DNA of 64,000 nucleotides from NCBI RefSeq assembly GCF_000378945.1, contig NZ_KB900539.1, positions 1,466,527 through 1,530,526 of the forward strand, read 5' to 3'. This DNA is from Methyloversatilis universalis EHg5. Lineage in GTDB: Bacteria > Pseudomonadota > Gammaproteobacteria > Burkholderiales > Rhodocyclaceae. Below the pieces are notes generated by a model. That model searched no databases. It saw only the letters and a list, made by a program, of their open reading frames with translations, and was not told the origin of the DNA. The position numbers and the translations under genes were made by a program. This document shows, in pieces, positions 58,390 to 64,000 of the stretch (positions are counted from its first letter, which is position 1; every line of letters begins with the position of its first letter).

Positions 58390-59580
58390 TTACTTGGCCT
58401 GCGGAGTGTGGGTGCGCCAGTAGGTCGACGCCGCGGCCACGCCCGAACCCGGGGTGACGTTGATGCCGTTGTCCAGCATGGACATTTCGGCACCGGCGAT
58501 CGCGCTCATCAGCGACAGGGCGTTCAGGTCGCCCAGGTGGCCGATGCGGAACACCTTGCCGGCAACCTTGGACAGGCCTGCGCCCAGCGACAGGTTGTAC
58601 TTGGCGTAGGCGTTGCTGATCACCTTGGCGGCGTCGAAGCCTTCCGGCACGACGATGGCGCTGACCGTGTTCGAGTACCACTCCGGTGCCTTGGCGCACA
58701 GGTTCAGCTTCCAGCCTTCCTGGACGGCGGCGCGCACGCCGTTGGCCAGGTATTCGTGGCGGGCGAAGATGGTTTCCAGGCCTTCTTCGAAGATGGTGTC
58801 CAGCGCTTCACGCATGCCGTACAGCATCGGGATCGACGGGGTGTAGGGGAAGTAGCCGGTCGCGTTGGCGTTCAGCATGTCCTTGATGTCGAAGTAGCAG
58901 CGACGCGAGGTCGAGGTATCGATCGCCTTCAGGGCCTTCGGGCTCATGCCCAGGATGCCCATGCCGGCCGGCAGCATGAAGCCCTTCTGCGAACCGGACA
59001 CGGCGCAGTCGACGCCCCATTCGTCCATGCGGAAATCGATCGACACCAGCGAGGACACGGTATCGACCATCAGCAGCGCCGGGTGATTGGCGTTGTTGAT
59101 CGCCTTGCGGACGCGGCCGATGTCGCTGGTCACGCCGGTGGCGGTTTCGTTCTGGCAGGCCAGCACGGCCTTGATCTTGTGTTCCTTGTCGGCACGCAGC
59201 ACTTCTTCGTACTGGTCGTACGGCACACCGGTGCCCCACTCGACGTCCAGGATCTGGACTTCGAAGCCCAGACGCTGCGCCATGTCGGCCCACAGGTGGC
59301 TGAACTGGCCGAAGCGCGAGCACAGGATCTTGTCGCCCGGCGACAGGGTGTTGGTCAGTGCGGTTTCCCACATGCCGGTGCCCGATGCCGGGAAGGTCAG
59401 GACCGTGCCTTCGGTGGTCTTGAACACCTTCTTCAGATCGGCCAGAACCGACTTGGTCAGTTCCGGGAACTTGGGCGAGCGGTGGTCTTCCTGGGGCACG
59501 ACCATGGCGCGCAGGATGCGCTCCGGCGTGTTGGTGGGGCCCGGCACGTAGAGGTGATTGCGGCCAGCGATTCTAGACAT
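58390..59580 (-). CDS. sgaA: Serine-glyoxylate aminotransferase
   Basis: A 396-residue PLP enzyme moving the amino group from serine to glyoxylate, giving hydroxypyruvate and glycine. The N-terminus is GRNHLYVPGPTNTPERILRA. Landmarks are FPASGTGMWETALTNTL and SGSQKGFMLPAGMGIL, in which the lysine binds PLP. AAGGAG precedes the ATG at 59580. It follows glyA after 53 bases; glycine made here is the acceptor for GlyA, so the two genes work in direct sequence. Confidence 0.96.
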   Translation of the reverse strand: MSRIAGRNHLYVPGPTNTPERILRAMVVPQEDHRSPKFPELTKSVLADLKKVFKTTEGTVLTFPASGTGMWETALTNTLSPGDKILCSRFGQFSHLWADMAQRLGFEVQILDVEWGTGVPYDQYEEVLRADKEHKIKAVLACQNETATGVTSDIGRVRKAINNANHPALLMVDTVSSLVSIDFRMDEWGVDCAVSGSQKGFMLPAGMGILGMSPKALKAIDTSTSRRCYFDIKDMLNANATGYFPYTPSIPMLYGMREALDTIFEEGLETIFARHEYLANGVRAAVQEGWKLNLCAKAPEWYSNTVSAIVVPEGFDAAKVISNAYAKYNLSLGAGLSKVAGKVFRIGHLGDLNALSLMSAIAGAEMSMLDNGINVTPGSGVAAASTYWRTHTPQAK

Positions 59581-59633
59581 GGCGAAACTCCTTATTAATT
59601 GCTTGATGGATTCGGGGTGGCTGACAGGCGTGC

Positions 59634-60887
59634 TTACTTGCGGCCGTACACCGGGAAATCGGCGCACAGGCGGCTGACATCGGCCACGACGCGGGCGATC
59701 ACCGCCTCGTCGTTCGGCGCGTCAAGCACGTCCACGATCAGGTTTGCAATCTTCTTCGCCTCGGCTTCCTTAAAGCCGCGGGTCGTCATAGCAGGGCTGC
59801 CGATGCGAATGCCACTGGTCACGAACGGCTTTTGCGGGTCGTTCGGGATGGAATTCTTGTTGACCGTGATGTGTGCACGGCCCAGCGCTGCTTCTGCGTC
59901 CTTGCCAGTGATGTTTTTGGCACGCAGATCGACGAGGAACAGGTGGGACTGAGTACGGCCCGACACGATGCGCACGCCACGCTCGACGAGCGTTTCGGCC
60001 ATCGCCTGGGCGTTCTTCAGCACCTGCTGCTGGTAAGTCTTGAATTCGGGCGAGGCGGCTTCCTTGAACGCGGTCGCCTTGGCGGCGATCACGTGCATCA
60101 GCGGGCCACCCTGAATGCCCGGGAAAATCATCGAGTTCAGCGGCTTTTCGAACTCCGCCTTGGCCATGATCACGCCGCCGCGCGGGCCGCGCAGGGTCTT
60201 GTGCGTGGTCGAGGTGACGAAGTCGGCGATGCCGATCGGGCTCGGGTACAGGCCGGCGGCGATCAGGCCGGAGTAGTGGGCCATGTCCACGAACAGGTAG
60301 GCACCGACCGAGTCAGCGATTTCGCGGAAGCGCTTGAAATCGATGTGCAGTGCGTAGGCCGATGCGCCGGCCACGATCATCTTCGGCTTGTGTTCCTTGG
60401 CCAGACGTTCGACTTCGTCGTAGTCCAGCGCTTCGGTTTCCGGATTCAGGCCGTAGGCGACCGACTTGTAGATCTTGCCGGAGAAGTTCACCGAGGCGCC
60501 ATGGGTCAGGTGACCGCCGTGGGCCAGCGACATGCCCAGGATGGTGTCGCCCGGCTGCAGCATCGCCATGTAGACACCGGCGTTCGCCTGCGAGCCCGAA
60601 TGCGGCTGCACGTTGGCATACTCGGCGCCGAACAGGGCCTTCAGACGGTCGATCGCCAGCTGTTCGGCGACGTCGACATGCTCACAGCCACCGTAGTAGC
60701 GCTTGCCCGGGTAACCCTCGGCATACTTGTTCGTCAGTACCGAACCCTGCGCTTCCATGACCGCCGGGCTGGCGTAGTTTTCCGACGCGATCAGCTCGAT
60801 GTGGTGCTCCTGGCGGGCGTACTCCGCCTCGATCGCCGCCCACAGTTCGGGATCGGACTGGGCAATGGTCATTTTCGGGTCGAACAT
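59634..60887 (-). CDS. glyA: Serine hydroxymethyltransferase
   Basis: A 417-residue PLP enzyme that joins glycine and methylene-tetrahydrofolate to serine, the C1 entry step of the serine cycle. Landmarks are [39 protein letters not shown] and [14 protein letters not shown] (PLP lysine). The start at 60887 is preceded by AAAGG. It is the first gene of the leftward arm, next to the shared regulatory region; in Methylorubrum glyA lies elsewhere. Confidence 0.96.
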   Translation of the reverse strand: MFDPKMTIAQSDPELWAAIEAEYARQEHHIELIASENYASPAVMEAQGSVLTNKYAEGYPGKRYYGGCEHVDVAEQLAIDRLKALFGAEYANVQPHSGSQANAGVYMAMLQPGDTILGMSLAHGGHLTHGASVNFSGKIYKSVAYGLNPETEALDYDEVERLAKEHKPKMIVAGASAYALHIDFKRFREIADSVGAYLFVDMAHYSGLIAAGLYPSPIGIADFVTSTTHKTLRGPRGGVIMAKAEFEKPLNSMIFPGIQGGPLMHVIAAKATAFKEAASPEFKTYQQQVLKNAQAMAETLVERGVRIVSGRTQSHLFLVDLRAKNITGKDAEAALGRAHITVNKNSIPNDPQKPFVTSGIRIGSPAMTTRGFKEAEAKKIANLIVDVLDAPNDEAVIARVVADVSRLCADFPVYGRK

Positions 60888-61147
60888 TCGGATTACCTTT
60901 CTGATGTGAGCTTTCGGTCTGCGTCTCCGCAAGACCTTATGAAGTAATGCAAGGCGATCGGACTATATCTGATGCATCCGCGGCCTCGTATCGGACTTTC
61001 TTATCGCCGAGATAAGTATAAGTGAAGCTTAATTGAAAACAGGTCATCCATAATTCTTTCCAACGATTACCGGTGCTCGACCCTGCTCGGGCGCCTCGCG
61101 GTTCAGCGATGGACCACCCTTATCTTCCTCACGACAGAAGGTGAATC
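60888..61147. promoter_or_regulatory. Divergent control region of the serine-cycle arms
   Basis: 260 bases between glyA and mtkA, noticeably more AT-rich than the surroundings. It includes the LysR-type palindrome at 61000-61016. Both arms must start here. No strong -35/-10 pair was found for either direction (a CATAAT at 61049 is a possible rightward -10), which fits activator-dependent promoters. Confidence 0.7.
61000..61016. promoter_or_regulatory. LysR-type palindrome (candidate serine-cycle regulator site)
   Basis: CTTATC-GCCGA-GATAAG is a perfect inverted repeat containing T-N11-A, the LysR-family binding signature. In Methylorubrum the LysR-type protein QscR controls serine-cycle genes; no such gene lies in this window, so the regulator is an inference. 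Confidence 0.7.
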
Positions 61148-62323
<1,176 letters not shown>

Positions 62324-62355
62324 GTGAACAGACCCCCACGCGCACTCCGTTCGCT

Positions 62356-62411
62356 GCCCCCCGAGGGGGCTGCGCCCGCCCTTGGGGCGGCCCGGCGGGC
62401 GGTGCGCGGCG
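62356..62411. repeat. Palindrome-rich spacer between mtkA and mtkB
   Basis: GCCCCC-CGA-GGGGGC (62356-62370) and CCGCCC/GGGCGG (62376-62390) form consecutive hairpins inside the operon, followed by further GGCGGGC repeats. They look like dispersed intergenic repeats of betaproteobacteria. They may tune the ratio of the two subunits. Confidence 0.65.
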
Positions 62412-62439
62412 GATAACCGATGCACACGAGGATTTAGAC

Positions 62440-63327
62440 ATGAGCATTCTGATCAACGAAAAGACCAAGATCATCGTCCAGGGCTTCACCGGCGACAAAG
62501 GTACCTTCCACGCCAAGGAAATGATCGAGTACGGCACCAACGTCGTCGGTGGCGTGACCCCGGGCAAGGGCGGCACCACCCACCTCGGCAAGCCGGTGTT
62601 CAACACGGTTGCCGATGCGGTGGCCGCGACCGGCGCCGAAGCATCGATCACTTTCGTCGCGCCGGCCTTCTGCGCCGACGCCATCATGGAAGCGGCCGAC
62701 GCCGGCATCCAGCTGGTGTGCTCGATTACCGACGGCATCCCGGCGCAGGACATGATGCGCGTCAAGCGCTACTTCATGCGCTACCCGAAAGAGCGTCGCA
62801 CGCTGATGGTCGGCCCGAACTGCGCCGGCATCATCAGCCCGGGCAAGGCCATGCTGGGCATCATGCCGGGCCACATCTACAAGCAGGGCAACATCGGCAT
62901 CGTGTCGCGTTCGGGCACGCTGGGCTACGAAGCGGCCGCGCAGATGAAGCAGCTGGGCATTGGCGTGTCGACCTCGGTCGGCATCGGCGGCGACCCGATC
63001 AACGGCTCGTCCTTCCTCGACCACCTGATGAAGTTCCAGGAAGACCCGGACACCCACGCCGTCGTGATGATCGGCGAAATCGGTGGCCCGCAGGAAGCCG
63101 AAGCGTCGGCCTGGGTGAAGGAAAACATGAAGAAGCCGGTGATAGGTTACGTCGCCGGTCTGACCGCACCGAAGGGCCGCCGCATGGGCCACGCGGGCGC
63201 CATCATCTCGGCCGCCGGTGATTCGGCTGCCGAGAAGTCGGAAATCATGCGTTCCTTCGGCCTGACCGTCGCGCCGAGCGCCGGCGAGCTGGGCAGCACC
63301 GTGGCTTCCGTTCTGGCCAAGCTGTAA
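62440..63327 (+). CDS. mtkB: Malate-CoA ligase (malate thiokinase) alpha subunit
   Basis: A 295-residue CoA-binding subunit homologous to SucD. The CoA domain has KIIVQGFTGDKGTFHAKEMI and GTNVVGGVTPGKGGTTHLG. The catalytic phosphohistidine lies in RRMGHAGAIISAAGDSA. It partners MtkA. As with mtkA, the malate preference is inferred from its position between mtkA and ppc in the serine-cycle locus. Confidence 0.92.
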   Translation: MSILINEKTKIIVQGFTGDKGTFHAKEMIEYGTNVVGGVTPGKGGTTHLGKPVFNTVADAVAATGAEASITFVAPAFCADAIMEAADAGIQLVCSITDGIPAQDMMRVKRYFMRYPKERRTLMVGPNCAGIISPGKAMLGIMPGHIYKQGNIGIVSRSGTLGYEAAAQMKQLGIGVSTSVGIGGDPINGSSFLDHLMKFQEDPDTHAVVMIGEIGGPQEAEASAWVKENMKKPVIGYVAGLTAPKGRRMGHAGAIISAAGDSAAEKSEIMRSFGLTVAPSAGELGSTVASVLAKL

Positions 63328-63369
63328 GAGCAGAGCAGCACGGGGCGTGCGGAGCGCGCCCTGCTTTCC

Positions 63370-63390
63370 GTCCGCCCCGGTGGGGCGGAC
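63370..63390 (+). repeat. Hairpin between mtkB and ppc
   Basis: GTCCGCCCC pairs perfectly with GGGGCGGAC over a GGT loop, 42 bases after mtkB. There is no U-tract after it, so read-through to ppc is expected. Confidence 0.7.
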
Positions 63391-63419
63391 GCCCGCCACC
63401 AGCCTGCGAGACTCCCACC

Positions 63420-64000
63420 GTGGTGAGTGATCCCATTTCCGTCCCTGCGTCGGCCGACGCGACCGGGGCGGCGTTCTCGGAAAAGGCGATCGACCTGCTG
63501 TTTTCGCTGCTGCGCGAAGTGGTCGAACGTCACCATCCGGAACTGCTGCCCGTACTGGCCGGCGAATCCGGCAACACGCTGTCCCCGCAGATGCTGGGCC
63601 GTGCCATCCAGGCGCAGGGCATCCTGTTCCAGCTGCTGTCCATCGCCGAACAGAATGGCGGCATGCGCAAGCGCCGCGAAGTCGAGCGACTGCAGGGCCG
63701 CGAGGCGCTGCCCGGCTCCTTCGCCAACGTGCTTGCATCGGCGAAGAAGGCCGGCCTGTCGGCCGAGCGCGTGCGCGAAGCCTTCGCCGGTCTCAAGGTG
63801 CGTCCGGTGCTGACCGCGCACCCGACCGAAGCCAAGCGGGTGACCGTGCTGGAGCGTCACCGCCGCATCTACCGCATGCTGATCGAGCTGGAATCGCCGC
63901 GCTGGACGCCGCGCGAGCGCCACGATCTCGAAGACACGCTGCGCAACGAGATCGAACTGCTGTGGCTGACCGGCGAACTGCGGCTGGAAAAGCCGAATGT
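63420..64000 (+). CDS. ppc: Phosphoenolpyruvate carboxylase, N-terminal part
   Basis: The first 193 residues of PEP carboxylase; the gene runs past the window end. KVRPVLTAHPTEAKRVTVLE carries the conserved LTAHPTE with the catalytic His. Near the end is NEIELLWLTGELRLEKPNV. The start is uncertain: tandem GTG codons at 63420 and 63423 give MVSDPISVPASADA or MSDPISVPA, with no good ribosome site and no ATG upstream in frame. It carboxylates PEP to oxaloacetate. A malyl-CoA lyase gene may follow outside the window. Confidence 0.9.
   Translation, partial: MVSDPISVPASADATGAAFSEKAIDLLFSLLREVVERHHPELLPVLAGESGNTLSPQMLGRAIQAQGILFQLLSIAEQNGGMRKRREVERLQGREALPGSFANVLASAKKAGLSAERVREAFAGLKVRPVLTAHPTEAKRVTVLERHRRIYRMLIELESPRWTPRERHDLEDTLRNEIELLWLTGELRLEKPN

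Overview
The window is about 64 kb of very GC-rich, gene-dense chromosome from a betaproteobacterium. It carries a nearly complete set of serine-cycle genes (glyA, sgaA, hprA, mtdA, fchA, mtkA, mtkB, ppc) and two PEP-CTERM exported proteins. The isc and pyrG-kdsA-eno-ftsB gene orders are proteobacterial. Together these point to a facultative methylotroph of the Methyloversatilis type (Rhodocyclales or Sterolibacteriaceae). The genus is an inference from gene content, not from a database match.

Layout. 0-5 kb: end of a DUF748 envelope protein, a BCP-type peroxiredoxin, and an error-prone polymerase gene (dnaE2) under a LexA box but with no imuA/imuB beside it. 5.8-10.6 kb: the prkA-yeaH-spoVR stress kinase operon. 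10.7-18.5 kb: a copper-handling island with two His-rich exported proteins, a TolC-like lipoprotein, a Tat-exported multicopper oxidase, a DUF411 protein, CopZ, CopA and CueR; two MerR/CueR-type operators lie between the divergent copZ and copA. 18.6-19.8 kb: an IS110-family element inserted inside a REP-like palindrome. Its left non-coding end can be read as a bridge RNA whose four guide segments match the target and donor junctions. 19.9-27.2 kb: a chemoreceptor with a FliA-type promoter, small membrane proteins, a PRMT-like methyltransferase and a P-type ATPase. 27.3-36.3 kb: two PEP-CTERM protein/alkaline phosphatase pairs (PhoX and PhoD, the latter with a Pho box), with beta-carbonic anhydrase, a BON lipoprotein and an M61 peptidase between them.

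36.5-48.8 kb: mutS, then suhB-trmJ-cysE-iscR and a complete isc operon that has an extra NifS-like desulfurase between iscR and iscS. Two tandem IscR type-1-like sites lie before iscR. 48.8-53.0 kb: pyrG-kdsA-eno-ftsB. 53.1-55.7 kb: small envelope and metabolic genes. 55.8-64 kb: the serine-cycle locus, split into two divergent arms (glyA-sgaA-hprA-mtdA-fchA leftward; mtkA-mtkB-ppc rightward) around a 260-base region with a LysR-type palindrome. In this locus MtdA and FchA interconvert C1-folates, GlyA fixes the C1 unit onto glycine, SgaA and HprA convert serine towards glycerate, Ppc makes oxaloacetate and MtkAB activates malate.

The most notable novelty is the IS110 element: its insertion point, guide sequences and reconstituted junction promoter can all be read from the DNA. 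A dispersed REP-like palindrome family in the window supplies at least four intact copies of the same 13-base target.
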